Part shown: piece by piece, positions 13,531 to 21,546 of the stretch
Layout of the letters: every line of letters begins with the position of its first letter
Numbering within the stretch: position 1 is the first letter of the stretch
IMG/VR virus record: IMGVR_UViG_3300044712_000995
Coordinates: 1-33,486 of that record
From: a virus
Length of the DNA stretch: 33,486 nucleotides
Reading direction: 5' to 3' (one strand)
The notes under the pieces: generated by a model
The model's database searches: none
What the model saw: only the letters and a program-made list of their open reading frames with translations
Told to the model about the DNA's origin: nothing
Program-made: the position numbers and the translations under genes

Positions 13531-14157
13531 ATGAAATACCTCCACAACCACACCGCCCAAATGCTGATGTTGGCGGTCTTCGTGCTCGTTGGCGTCGCTT
13601 TTGGCGCTATCGATCCGGCGACTGCTGGCTCGGTGATGCTGATCGGTGCCACCGCAAACACAAAGGCCAACCTGATCACCAACCTCGACGCCAATCCACC
13701 CGTCATGAACCCGCTGTATTTGATGGGCGGTGTCGTGCGTGAGCAGGTTGGCACCGCCGAGATCGCAGCGGCCGACGACGACGCGAGCGTTTATCGCCTG
13801 GCGCGCGTGCATTCGTCCTGGCGTCTCAGCCAGCTGACGCTGTTCAACGATGCCATCACGTCCGGCACTGTGTTCGACCTTGGCCTGTACGCCACCGCGG
13901 CTGACGGCGGCGCAGTGGTCGATGCCAACGCCTTCTCCGACAACATCAGTCTGGCGTCGGCGTCGGTGGCCGGCACCGAGGTGCTGTTCGAAGGCGGCTC
14001 GACGAACGGCGTCGAGGACATCGAGCAGCAGGTTTGGCAGATGGCCGGCCAATCCAGCGACCCTAACGTCTGGTACGACATCGCCCTGACCGGCGACACC
14101 GTCGGCTCGGGCGCGGGCACCGTCTCGCTGCGCACTCGCTACATCGCCAACAACTGA
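13531..14157 (+). CDS. Probable capsid decoration/minor head protein
   Basis: A 208-residue product directly after the capsid, with AAGGAG before its ATG. The body is beta-rich with Asp, Ala, Thr and Gly (VYRLARVHSSWRLSQLTLFN, then repeated short strands to LRTRYIANN), consistent with a jelly-roll-like decoration or cement protein. Genes at this place encode such proteins in related podophages. Unusually, residues about 11-26 (MLMLAVFVLVGVAFG) are strongly hydrophobic, like a signal anchor, which is unexpected for a cytoplasmic head protein. They may be buried at a capsid interface or be removed. Function is inferred from position and composition. Confidence 0.65.
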   Translation: MKYLHNHTAQMLMLAVFVLVGVAFGAIDPATAGSVMLIGATANTKANLITNLDANPPVMNPLYLMGGVVREQVGTAEIAAADDDASVYRLARVHSSWRLSQLTLFNDAITSGTVFDLGLYATAADGGAVVDANAFSDNISLASASVAGTEVLFEGGSTNGVEDIEQQVWQMAGQSSDPNVWYDIALTGDTVGSGAGTVSLRTRYIANN

Positions 14158-14768
14158 TGTCCAACTTGCCAGAACTCTGGCGCGCTCTCGGCGGGCGGGG
14201 AGAAATCCCCTCCCGCTGTGGGCGGTTTTCCGGCCCCCTGCTGGTGTTGGGCGGCGGGCGGACGGTGTGGGATGACTACGCCAAGGTCAGGCCCTGGAAG
14301 GGCGAGATCATGGCCATCAACGACATCGGCGCGCATCTGCACGACCGCATCAGGCATTGGGTCACGCTGCACCCCGAATACATGCCGGGCTGGAAGAAGT
14401 TCCGCCTGGCGCACAACTACGGCGATGCCGTGCCGCCAATGATCCACTCGCACAGAGCGGGCGACGCGATCGACATGGTCTGGCCGATTGACGCCGTCGG
14501 CGGAACGTCAGGCTTGTTTGCCTGCTATGTCGGCCTACTGCTCGGTTATGACGAGATAGTGCTGGCCGGCGTTCCAATGACTGGCGACGGGCACTTCTTC
14601 GATCCTCCCTGGTGCAAGACCGACTTCGCCGACAAGGCGACGGAGAACGAATGGAAGTGCGCGATCCGCCAGATTTTCAAGGGCCGCGTGTCGTCTCTGT
14701 CTGGCAATACGGCGGAATGGATCGATCGCTACAGCTATCCGCGTCTTATCCCCGGGCAGGATTACTAG
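14157..14768 (+). CDS. DUF115/CST-I-like Rossmann protein, putative glycosyltransferase
   Basis: A 203-residue protein that starts within TGATG of the previous gene. After a short N-terminus, PLLVLGGGRTVWDDYAKV gives a strand and glycine-rich loop, EIMAINDIGAHL a second strand, and IDAVGGTSGLFACYVGLLLG with YDEIVLAGVPMTGDGHFF the late Rossmann half. This arrangement is that of DUF115/motility accessory factor proteins and CST-I-type sialyltransferases (GT-A-like nucleotide-sugar folds). No catalytic residues can be assigned with certainty. It is paired with a GT-A glycosyltransferase gene and lies between head and tail genes, suggesting modification of a virion protein or of the host surface. 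Confidence 0.62.
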   Translation: MSNLPELWRALGGRGEIPSRCGRFSGPLLVLGGGRTVWDDYAKVRPWKGEIMAINDIGAHLHDRIRHWVTLHPEYMPGWKKFRLAHNYGDAVPPMIHSHRAGDAIDMVWPIDAVGGTSGLFACYVGLLLGYDEIVLAGVPMTGDGHFFDPPWCKTDFADKATENEWKCAIRQIFKGRVSSLSGNTAEWIDRYSYPRLIPGQDY

Positions 14769-15410
14769 ATGAACGTGATCTGCATTCAGACGGGAAATTA
14801 CTGCGGCCGCGGGGCCGAGTACGTGCATAAGTTGCGCGCGCAAATTCGCCGTCACCTGACTATTCCGCACAAGCTCTATGTCATCACCGATGACCCGGCG
14901 AGCTTCTACCCGGGCATGTCGGTAAAGCCGTCGGCGCTCTCCGGTTGGTGGGAAAAGATTCGCCTGTTCAAGCCGGGAATGTTCGAGGGGCGTTGTCTGT
15001 TCCTTGACCTCGACACCTACATCGTCGGCAACATCGACGAGATCGCGCGCTACGACGGCGAATTCGCCACGCTGCATGATTTCTGGCGCAAGGACGGGCT
15101 CGGGCCGGCCGTGATGTTGTGGCGTGTCGGCGACCTATCGGAGTCGATCTGGCAGGAGTTTGAGGCCCAGGGCAAGCCGATGACGCACCCGCAGGGGGAT
15201 CAGTTCTGGTTAGAGCACTTAAACCAGGGCCGCTTCGCCAAGCGCATCGACATCCTGCAGGCGCTCTACCCGCGCGCCTTTGTTTCCTACAAGACCCACG
15301 CCATCGAGGCGGTGCCGGATGGAGCGCGGGTCGTCTGTTTCCACGGCAAGCCGCGCCCACACGAATCCGCCGGCTGGGCGAAGGAGGTATGGAATGGCAA
15401 GCTCCGTTGA
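14769..15410 (+). CDS. Glycosyltransferase (GT-A fold, GT8-like)
   Basis: The 213-residue protein opens with a strand (MNVICIQTGNYC) and carries RCLFLDLDTYIVGNIDEI, whose DLD is the metal- and nucleotide-sugar-binding DxD motif of GT-A enzymes. SGWWEKIRLFKPGMF precedes it, where family 8-like enzymes contact substrate. The later DQFWLEHL and ARVVCFHGKPRPHE fit the acceptor/base region and the C-terminal metal-binding histidine. It starts immediately after the stop of the Rossmann partner and overlaps tail tubular A by 17 bases, so it belongs to the virion operon. The acceptor is unknown; glycosylation of capsid or tail proteins is one possibility. Confidence 0.8.
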   Translation: MNVICIQTGNYCGRGAEYVHKLRAQIRRHLTIPHKLYVITDDPASFYPGMSVKPSALSGWWEKIRLFKPGMFEGRCLFLDLDTYIVGNIDEIARYDGEFATLHDFWRKDGLGPAVMLWRVGDLSESIWQEFEAQGKPMTHPQGDQFWLEHLNQGRFAKRIDILQALYPRAFVSYKTHAIEAVPDGARVVCFHGKPRPHESAGWAKEVWNGKLR

Positions 15411-15996
15411 AATCGTCAATTCGGCGCTGACCAAGTTGGGCGCCAAGCGCATTACATCCCTGACCGACAACGTCAAGGAAGCGCGCGAGATGAATGCTCT
15501 CTACGAGCTTCGCCGCGATTTTCTGCTGCGGTCCTACAACTGGTCGTTCGCCATGACGCGCACCAGCCTTCCTGCGCTGTCAGATGCGCCGGCCTGGGGC
15601 TACGCGGTGGCCTATCAGCTGCCGACCGACTGCCTGCGTGTCGTTCAGGTCAATGATTTGTGGCAGATCCCCGGGATGTCCGACGCGATGGGGGGGCCTG
15701 ACGCCGAGCCGTACAAGATCGAGGGCCGACAGATCGTCACCGACTTCTCGGCACCGCTCAAGTTGCGCTACGTCAAGCGCGTCACGAATACCGGCGAGTT
15801 CGACGCCGCCTTCGCCGAGTCGCTCGCCTGCGATCTGGCGCTCAATGCTTGCGAGGCGATCACGCAGTCGAACACGAAGAAGGAGTCGGCCCGCGAGGAC
15901 TTCAAGGCGACGATCCGCGCGGCCATCCGCGCCAATGCGATCGAACTGCCGCCCGAGGAAATCCCGGACGACTCCTGGATGGCGTCGAGGCACTGA
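15394..15996 (+). CDS. Tail tubular protein A (T7 gp11-like)
   Basis: A 200-residue protein with the typical opening SSVEIVNSALTKLGAKRITS. The typical body has ALYELRRDFLLRSYNWSFAM, then AYQLPTDCLRVVQVNDL and ACDLALNACEAIT. In T7, gp11 forms the adaptor ring between portal and nozzle. AAGGAGG lies 6 bases before the ATG at 15394, inside the end of the glycosyltransferase gene; an earlier in-frame start has no ribosome binding site. Its stop overlaps the next ATG (TGATG). Confidence 0.93.
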   Translation: MASSVEIVNSALTKLGAKRITSLTDNVKEAREMNALYELRRDFLLRSYNWSFAMTRTSLPALSDAPAWGYAVAYQLPTDCLRVVQVNDLWQIPGMSDAMGGPDAEPYKIEGRQIVTDFSAPLKLRYVKRVTNTGEFDAAFAESLACDLALNACEAITQSNTKKESAREDFKATIRAAIRANAIELPPEEIPDDSWMASRH

Positions 15997-18482
15997 TGGC
16001 TAAAGCCGCGCCGCTGATCAACGCATTTTCCGCCGGGGAGTTGTCCCCGTTGTTCGATGCGCGCTCAGACCTCGAGGAATACGCTCAGGGTTGCAAGCGC
16101 ATCGAAAACTTCCTGCCGCTGGTCGAAGGCCCGGCCGAGCGCCGCGGCGGGACGCGCTTCGTGCGCGAAGCCAAAGACTCGACCGACCGCACCGGCATTC
16201 TGCGCTTCGAGTTCAACGTCGAGCAGGCATACATTATCGAGGTCGGCGATCAGTATCTGCGTTTCTACACCGATCACGGCATCGTCATGAACGGTTCTGC
16301 GCCGCTTGAAGTCTCGACACCATGGATTGCCGCTGACCTGTTCGATGCCGACGGCAACTACCTGCTGCGCTCGGTGCAGTCGGGCGACGTTCTCTACATC
16401 ACACACGTCGACGAGACGTATCCGCCCTACAAGCTGACGCGAAGCGGTGCGCTGTCGTGGGCGCTGGCTGAATTCACGCCCGACGGCGGGCCGTTCGAAG
16501 ACCTTGACCCCGACGAGACAGTGACGGTCTACGCCAGCAGCAACACAGGCACCGTGACGCTGACGGCTTCGGCCGCCGGCACTTTTACGTCAGACGATGT
16601 CGGGACGCTGTTCTACCTCGAGCAGAAGCTTGCCGACACGACGAAGTCATGGGAGGCCGGCAAGTCGATCAATGCGAACGACATCCGGCGTGCTGAAAGC
16701 CGCAGCTACCAGGCCGTCAATACCGCCACGTCTGGCTCTATCCAGCCAGGCCACACCAGCGGCAGCATCTACGACGGCGACAACGGCGTGCAATGGACGT
16801 TCCTTGATCCTGGCTATGGTTGGGCGACCATCACGGCCGTCGCCTCCGGTGGTGGCAGTGCGACCGCCACGGTGCTGTCACGCATTCCGAACGGCGCCGT
16901 CGGGAGTGGGAATGCCTCGACGCGCTGGGCGCGCGGTGCCTGGTCGGATGCCCGCGGCTGGCCGTCGCATGTCACCTTCTTCCGTGAGCGTCTGACTTTC
17001 GCCCGTGCCTCTACGCGGCAACTGTGGGGTAGTCAGTCTGGCGACTTTGAGAACTTCCGTGACCGCGACGATGGCGGCGAGATCGTCAAGGATGCCGCCT
17101 TCACCATCGAGGTCACCAGCGACCAGGTCAATCGCATCGAATGGTTGTCCCCGGCCGATGCCCTACTGGTCGGCACGGCTGGCGGCGAGTTCTCCGTGCG
17201 CGAGATCACAACGACAGAGGCGTTCGGTCCCGGGAACATCAAGTCGAAGCCGGAGTCGTCCTATGGCTCGCGTGCGGTCAACCCTGCGCGCGTCGGTGAC
17301 TCGGTGCTGTACGTGCAGCGTTCTGGGCGAAAGCTTCGCGACATCGCCTACACGCTGGAGACGGAGGGCTATCGCTCGACGAACCTGTCCGTTCTCGCGC
17401 GTCACCTCTTCCCCAAGGGCAAGGCCATCGTTGCCATTGCCTACCAGCAGGAGCCGAACTCGATCATCTGGGTTCTGCGCTCCGATGGCCAACTGTTCGC
17501 GGCGACGCTCAACGTCAACCAGCGCCGCTTTGGCTGGCACCGGCACCCGATCGGCGGCGATGGCATTGTCGAGGCAATCGAGGTCATCCCGAATCCGGAT
17601 ACCGACGCCGACGAACTCTGGATGGTCGTTCGCCGCACAATCGACGGATCTACGGTGCGCTATTTCGAGTACATGGAACCGCCGCTCGACGCCGAGCAAG
17701 ACATCATCGAGGCGTTCTATGTCGATTCCGGCCTGACCTATGACGGCTCGGTCAATGCGACTCTGACGCCTGGGGCTGGTGCCACGGTAGCCGACACTGA
17801 GGGCGTCACCTTCACCGCAGGCTCTGGCGCGTTCGTCGTGGGCGACGTGGGCCGCGAGATTCGCCGCCGCTACCAGGATGCCGACGAGGTCTGGCACACG
17901 GCGCGCGCGCTGATCACTGGCTATACCAGTGCGACGGTTGTCACGGCGACGATCTACTCCGCTTTCCCATCGACGGCGGCTATTGCCGCGAACGGATGGG
18001 CGCTGACGGTGACGACGATCAGCGGACTCGACCATCTCGAAGGCGAGACGCTCGACATCCTCGCCGACGGTGCCCCGCATGCACAGGAGACCGTCGCGTC
18101 GGGGTCCATCACGCTCGACCGGCCGTCGTGGTACGTGCACGCCGGCCTTCCGTGTCCGGCGAAGCTGAAGACCATGCGCCTCGATGCCGGCGCCATGAAC
18201 GGCACGGCGCAGGGGAAGACCAAGCGCGTCGATACCGGCGTCGTGCGGTTGCTGAACACGGTAGGCGGCAAGGTCGGGCCGGACGAAGACAACCTCGACG
18301 AGATTCTGTTCCGCAGCCCCGACGACCTGATGGACGAACCGCTGCCCCCGTTCGATGGTGACAAGGACATATCTTGGCCGGACGGCTATACCACCGACGC
18401 GCACCTGATGTACGTCAACGACCAGCCGCTGCCGGCAACGGTCATCGGCTTTATGCCCATCGTGGAAACGCAACCCAGATGA
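15996..18482 (+). CDS. Tail tubular protein B / nozzle (T7 gp12-like)
   Basis: The 828-residue protein starts AKAAPLINAFSAGELSPLFD and continues with YAQGCKRIENFLPLVEGPAE and RRGGTRFVREAKDS, the hallmark of podophage nozzle/tail tubular B proteins. Later conserved points are WPSHVTFFRERLTFARAS, LWGSQSGDFENF, LVGTAGGEFSVREI and YGSRAVNPARVGDSVLYVQR. The rest is beta-propeller and beta-rich, as in T7 gp12 (about 790 residues). Six copies would form the tail nozzle and the platform for the fibres. GAGG precedes ATG at 15996, and the stop overlaps the next gene (ATGA). Confidence 0.94.
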   Translation: MAKAAPLINAFSAGELSPLFDARSDLEEYAQGCKRIENFLPLVEGPAERRGGTRFVREAKDSTDRTGILRFEFNVEQAYIIEVGDQYLRFYTDHGIVMNGSAPLEVSTPWIAADLFDADGNYLLRSVQSGDVLYITHVDETYPPYKLTRSGALSWALAEFTPDGGPFEDLDPDETVTVYASSNTGTVTLTASAAGTFTSDDVGTLFYLEQKLADTTKSWEAGKSINANDIRRAESRSYQAVNTATSGSIQPGHTSGSIYDGDNGVQWTFLDPGYGWATITAVASGGGSATATVLSRIPNGAVGSGNASTRWARGAWSDARGWPSHVTFFRERLTFARASTRQLWGSQSGDFENFRDRDDGGEIVKDAAFTIEVTSDQVNRIEWLSPADALLVGTAGGEFSVREITTTEAFGPGNIKSKPESSYGSRAVNPARVGDSVLYVQRSGRKLRDIAYTLETEGYRSTNLSVLARHLFPKGKAIVAIAYQQEPNSIIWVLRSDGQLFAATLNVNQRRFGWHRHPIGGDGIVEAIEVIPNPDTDADELWMVVRRTIDGSTVRYFEYMEPPLDAEQDIIEAFYVDSGLTYDGSVNATLTPGAGATVADTEGVTFTAGSGAFVVGDVGREIRRRYQDADEVWHTARALITGYTSATVVTATIYSAFPSTAAIAANGWALTVTTISGLDHLEGETLDILADGAPHAQETVASGSITLDRPSWYVHAGLPCPAKLKTMRLDAGAMNGTAQGKTKRVDTGVVRLLNTVGGKVGPDEDNLDEILFRSPDDLMDEPLPPFDGDKDISWPDGYTTDAHLMYVNDQPLPATVIGFMPIVETQPR

Positions 18483-18907
18483 AGATCGAAGCCTTTCGCC
18501 CCGATCATCTCGAAACGCTGATCCTGCAGCCGCAGCAAGAGCGCGCACGTCGCTTCCTCGGCACTCCTGGCTATGGCAAGGCGCTGGCGAACGGCATGGC
18601 ATACGCTGCCATTGATGACGATGGGACGGTGCTTTGCTGCGCTGGATTGCTGCCGCTGTGGGAGGGCCGGGCCGAAGCTTGGGCGCTAATGGGTACCGAC
18701 CTAAAGCGCAATTTCCTGTGCATCCATCATGCCGTCGTGCGCTTCCTCAACATGGTCGAGTTTCGTCGCATCGAAGCGGCGGTCGATGCCGAGTTCTGCA
18801 CCGGCCGGAAATGGCTTGAGCGGCTTGGCTTTCTGCAGGAGGGATACATGAAGGCATACACCCCGGACGGACGCGACTGCATCCGGTTTGCGAAAGTGAG
18901 GGCGTAA
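18479..18907 (+). CDS. T7 gp13-like, GNAT-fold protein
   Basis: A 142-residue product overlapping the nozzle stop by ATGA. It has a GNAT-like layout: MKIEAFRPDHLETLILQP start, AAIDDDGTVLCCAGLLPLWE strand pair, WALMGTDLKRNFLCIHHAVV, then RRIEAAVDAEFCTGRKWLER and LGFLQEGYMKAYTPDGRDCI, the usual acetyltransferase end. Proteins of the T7 gp13/DUF2833 group share this fold and position between the tail and internal virion genes, and T7 gp13 is needed for virion morphogenesis. Whether this one still binds acetyl-CoA cannot be told. Confidence 0.8.
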   Translation: MKIEAFRPDHLETLILQPQQERARRFLGTPGYGKALANGMAYAAIDDDGTVLCCAGLLPLWEGRAEAWALMGTDLKRNFLCIHHAVVRFLNMVEFRRIEAAVDAEFCTGRKWLERLGFLQEGYMKAYTPDGRDCIRFAKVRA

Positions 18908-19497
18908 TGGAAGCGATTTTAACGAGCGCCGGAATGTCTGCTGCTACGGCGGCAACCGTTTCAACGGTAATACAAGTCGTCAGCACGGCCGCCTCTGTGA
19001 TGGGGGCCATGTCGCAGGCAAATTCAAATTCCGAAAACTATTCTTCCCAGGCAGGGACGAATGACTACAACGCCGCTGTCGCTCGCAACAGCGCCACGGC
19101 AGCGCTTAATGAATCGACTGCCGCCCAGGCGGCGCAACGACGCCGCGCGCGGGAACTCCTCGGCGAACAGCGCGCAGGCATTGCGCAATCCGGGACCGGG
19201 TTTGGCGGAAGTAATGCCGACATCATGGAGAGATCTACAACGCTCTCAGAACTGGACGCCCTGAATCTCGCTTACGAGGGCGACATGAAAGCGAAAAATT
19301 ACTTGGCACAGGCCGGCATGGAGGACTACAACGCCGCGCTGAACAGACGGAATGCGCGCACAGCGAAAACGGCCGGGTACTTAGGCGCAGGGCGATCCCT
19401 GTTGGTTGGAGTCGGAAGCTACGGCAGAGGCGTTGGCGCCGATGCGACTTACCGCCAGAGCCTGCAAACCGCCGCATCGCAATTTGCCTGGGATTGA
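18907..19497 (+). CDS. Internal virion protein (T7 gp14-like)
   Basis: The 196-residue protein has a hydrophobic Ala/Val-rich N-terminus (MSAATAATVSTVIQVVSTAA) followed by a long Gln/Asn/Ala-rich helix (YNAAVARNSATAALNESTAA, then QRRRARELLGEQRAGIAQSG) and a Gly-rich end. This is the pattern of the smallest podophage ejection protein, T7 gp14, which forms an outer-membrane channel during DNA entry. It begins in a TAATG overlap with the gp13-like gene and is followed by two larger ejection proteins, in T7 order. Confidence 0.84.
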   Translation: MEAILTSAGMSAATAATVSTVIQVVSTAASVMGAMSQANSNSENYSSQAGTNDYNAAVARNSATAALNESTAAQAAQRRRARELLGEQRAGIAQSGTGFGGSNADIMERSTTLSELDALNLAYEGDMKAKNYLAQAGMEDYNAALNRRNARTAKTAGYLGAGRSLLVGVGSYGRGVGADATYRQSLQTAASQFAWD

Positions 19498-19500
19498 CGA

Positions 19501-21546
19501 ATGCCGAAAATCGCCCAATACACGCAACAGACGACACCGCAAAGCGCCGGAATGGCGCGCGGATATTCAACGCCGGAGGTGAGCGCCGGGAGCGGATTGT
19601 CTGACTTCGGCAGTGCGGGTATCGCCGTTGCTGACAGGATGCAGCGCCAATCCGAAATCGATGCCGAGAGACAACGAATCGAAGACGAAAAGCGCCAACG
19701 AGCACAGGAAAAAATTCAACTGGATGACGCCAAGGTGGAATCCGCCAAGGTTTTGTCAGATGCCCGCCTGCAATGGACCGAACAACTTCTGAAAGCCAAG
19801 GAAAGCGCTGCGCCTGGCGCCTCCGGATTGACACCGCAGCTGCTTTCTCAGTTTGACGAGTACAGCAAGAAGGTTCTGTCCGAGAGGCCAAACGCGCACA
19901 CGCAAAAGATACTCGCCGAAGGGTTGCAAAACTTGCGGACGCATATCGGGCAGGACGCATTGCAGTTCGAGTCGAATGCCCGTGTCGACAACCGCATCAA
20001 TACGCTGGAAGCCGGGATAAACAAAACAGCCCAGGCGGTGCTGGCAATGCCTGGGCAACGCTCTACCGCGCTGGCAGAGCAACTGTCCATGATCGACGGC
20101 ATGGAAATCCCGCCGAAGCAGAAGGAGGCGTTGAAGGAACGCGCCCTGCAGACCATCGACAGCGCCGGCCTAAATGGCGAGATCGGCGCCGCGCGCAACT
20201 CTACCAAGGCGTTGGACGGCCTTCTGGAGCGCATGAACAAGGGCGAGTTCCCCGGCGTGCCTGCGCAACACCTGGCCGCCGCCGAGGCTCGCATCGGCAA
20301 CTTCAAGAATACGCTGATCGTCAAGGCGGAAGCCGCCGAGCGCCGCAAGCTGGCCGGACTGGAGCAGCAGGAGCGTCGCCTGTCGTGGTACGTCGAGAAC
20401 GGCCGTGACATCCCGCCAGCGGAATTCGACCGCTTCACCAAGGAATCGCGCGGTACGCCGTTCGAGAGCGCGGCTCAGGGGCTTGTGGTTGAACAGAAAG
20501 CGGTATCGGCGCTAACGCTGCTTCCGCCTGATGCGATGCTCGCCAAGGTCAAAGACATTGAGGCCGGCTTCGGCCCGAACCCAACCAAGGAGCAGATTGT
20601 CCATGTCGAGAAGCTCAAGCGCTTCGCCGACCGCAGCATCAAGCTGCTGCGTGAATCGCCGCTCGACTTCGCCACCCAGCGCGAGGGTGCCGTGGTGACG
20701 CCGCTCGACCTCAACAAGCCCGACACATGGGGCGAGACGCTGGGCGCCCGCGTTCCCATCCTGCGCGAAACTTCGCAGCGAACCGGCGTGGCGCCGAAGG
20801 GTCTGCTGCCGCAGGAGGCCGCTGCGCTGTCGAACGCCATCAAGAGCGCGCCGCCTCAGCAGCAGGCCGAGTACCTAGGCAAGCTGCGCGCAGGCTTCGG
20901 CGACGACCGCGTCTTCAAGGCCACCATGCAGCAGATCGCGCCGGACAACCCCGTGATCGCCGCGGCAGGCGTAGCGTCCGCGCGTGGCCTGGAGTCGACG
21001 TTTGGGCGAAGCGTCTCCGAGTTGATGCTGCGCGGGAATGCCTTGTTGCGACAAGATACTCACACAGATGGCAAGCCGTCTGGTGGGAAGTTAATGCCTA
21101 TGCCGAAAGACGATCTGATGGATCGCTTGTTCGCCACCCACGAGAAAGATGCTTTCGCCGGCAAGGAACAGGCACGCAACGGTGCTTTGCAATCCGCCAA
21201 GGCCATCTATGCCGCAATGTCCTCGGACAGTGGAGATTATTCCGGAGTGCTGAATACGTCGCGCTGGGATTCTGCGATGAAATTGGCGACCGGCGGAATC
21301 GAGAAGCATCAGGGCCGCTCCATCGTTTTGCCCTACGGCATGGCCTACGGCGACTTCAAGGACCGCCTCAAGGCCAAGACAGTCGAGATGGTCAAGGCTG
21401 GCACGCTGGCGCCTGGCATCACGCCGGAGAACCTGCGCGGCATGCCACTGGAGAACGTCGGCGACGGCCGCTACGTCTTGCGTGTCGGTGACGGCACGCT
21501 GATCGGCAAGGACGGACGCCCGGCGATTCTGGACCTGAACCCATGA
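19501..21546 (+). CDS. Internal virion/ejection protein (T7 gp15-like position)
   Basis: A 681-residue, almost entirely helical soluble protein. A disordered start (TPQSAGMARGYSTPEVSAGS) leads into a charged coiled-coil (DAERQRIEDEKRQRAQEKIQ). Repeated helices rich in Ala, Glu, Lys and Leu follow, with a small C-terminal domain (RGMPLENVGDGRYVLRVGDG). No enzymatic motif is seen. The position between gp14-like and the next large ejection proteins is that of T7 gp15, which forms the periplasmic part of the ejection channel. It begins 4 bases after the previous stop and overlaps the next ATG (ATGA). Confidence 0.8.
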   Translation: MPKIAQYTQQTTPQSAGMARGYSTPEVSAGSGLSDFGSAGIAVADRMQRQSEIDAERQRIEDEKRQRAQEKIQLDDAKVESAKVLSDARLQWTEQLLKAKESAAPGASGLTPQLLSQFDEYSKKVLSERPNAHTQKILAEGLQNLRTHIGQDALQFESNARVDNRINTLEAGINKTAQAVLAMPGQRSTALAEQLSMIDGMEIPPKQKEALKERALQTIDSAGLNGEIGAARNSTKALDGLLERMNKGEFPGVPAQHLAAAEARIGNFKNTLIVKAEAAERRKLAGLEQQERRLSWYVENGRDIPPAEFDRFTKESRGTPFESAAQGLVVEQKAVSALTLLPPDAMLAKVKDIEAGFGPNPTKEQIVHVEKLKRFADRSIKLLRESPLDFATQREGAVVTPLDLNKPDTWGETLGARVPILRETSQRTGVAPKGLLPQEAAALSNAIKSAPPQQQAEYLGKLRAGFGDDRVFKATMQQIAPDNPVIAAAGVASARGLESTFGRSVSELMLRGNALLRQDTHTDGKPSGGKLMPMPKDDLMDRLFATHEKDAFAGKEQARNGALQSAKAIYAAMSSDSGDYSGVLNTSRWDSAMKLATGGIEKHQGRSIVLPYGMAYGDFKDRLKAKTVEMVKAGTLAPGITPENLRGMPLENVGDGRYVLRVGDGTLIGKDGRPAILDLNP

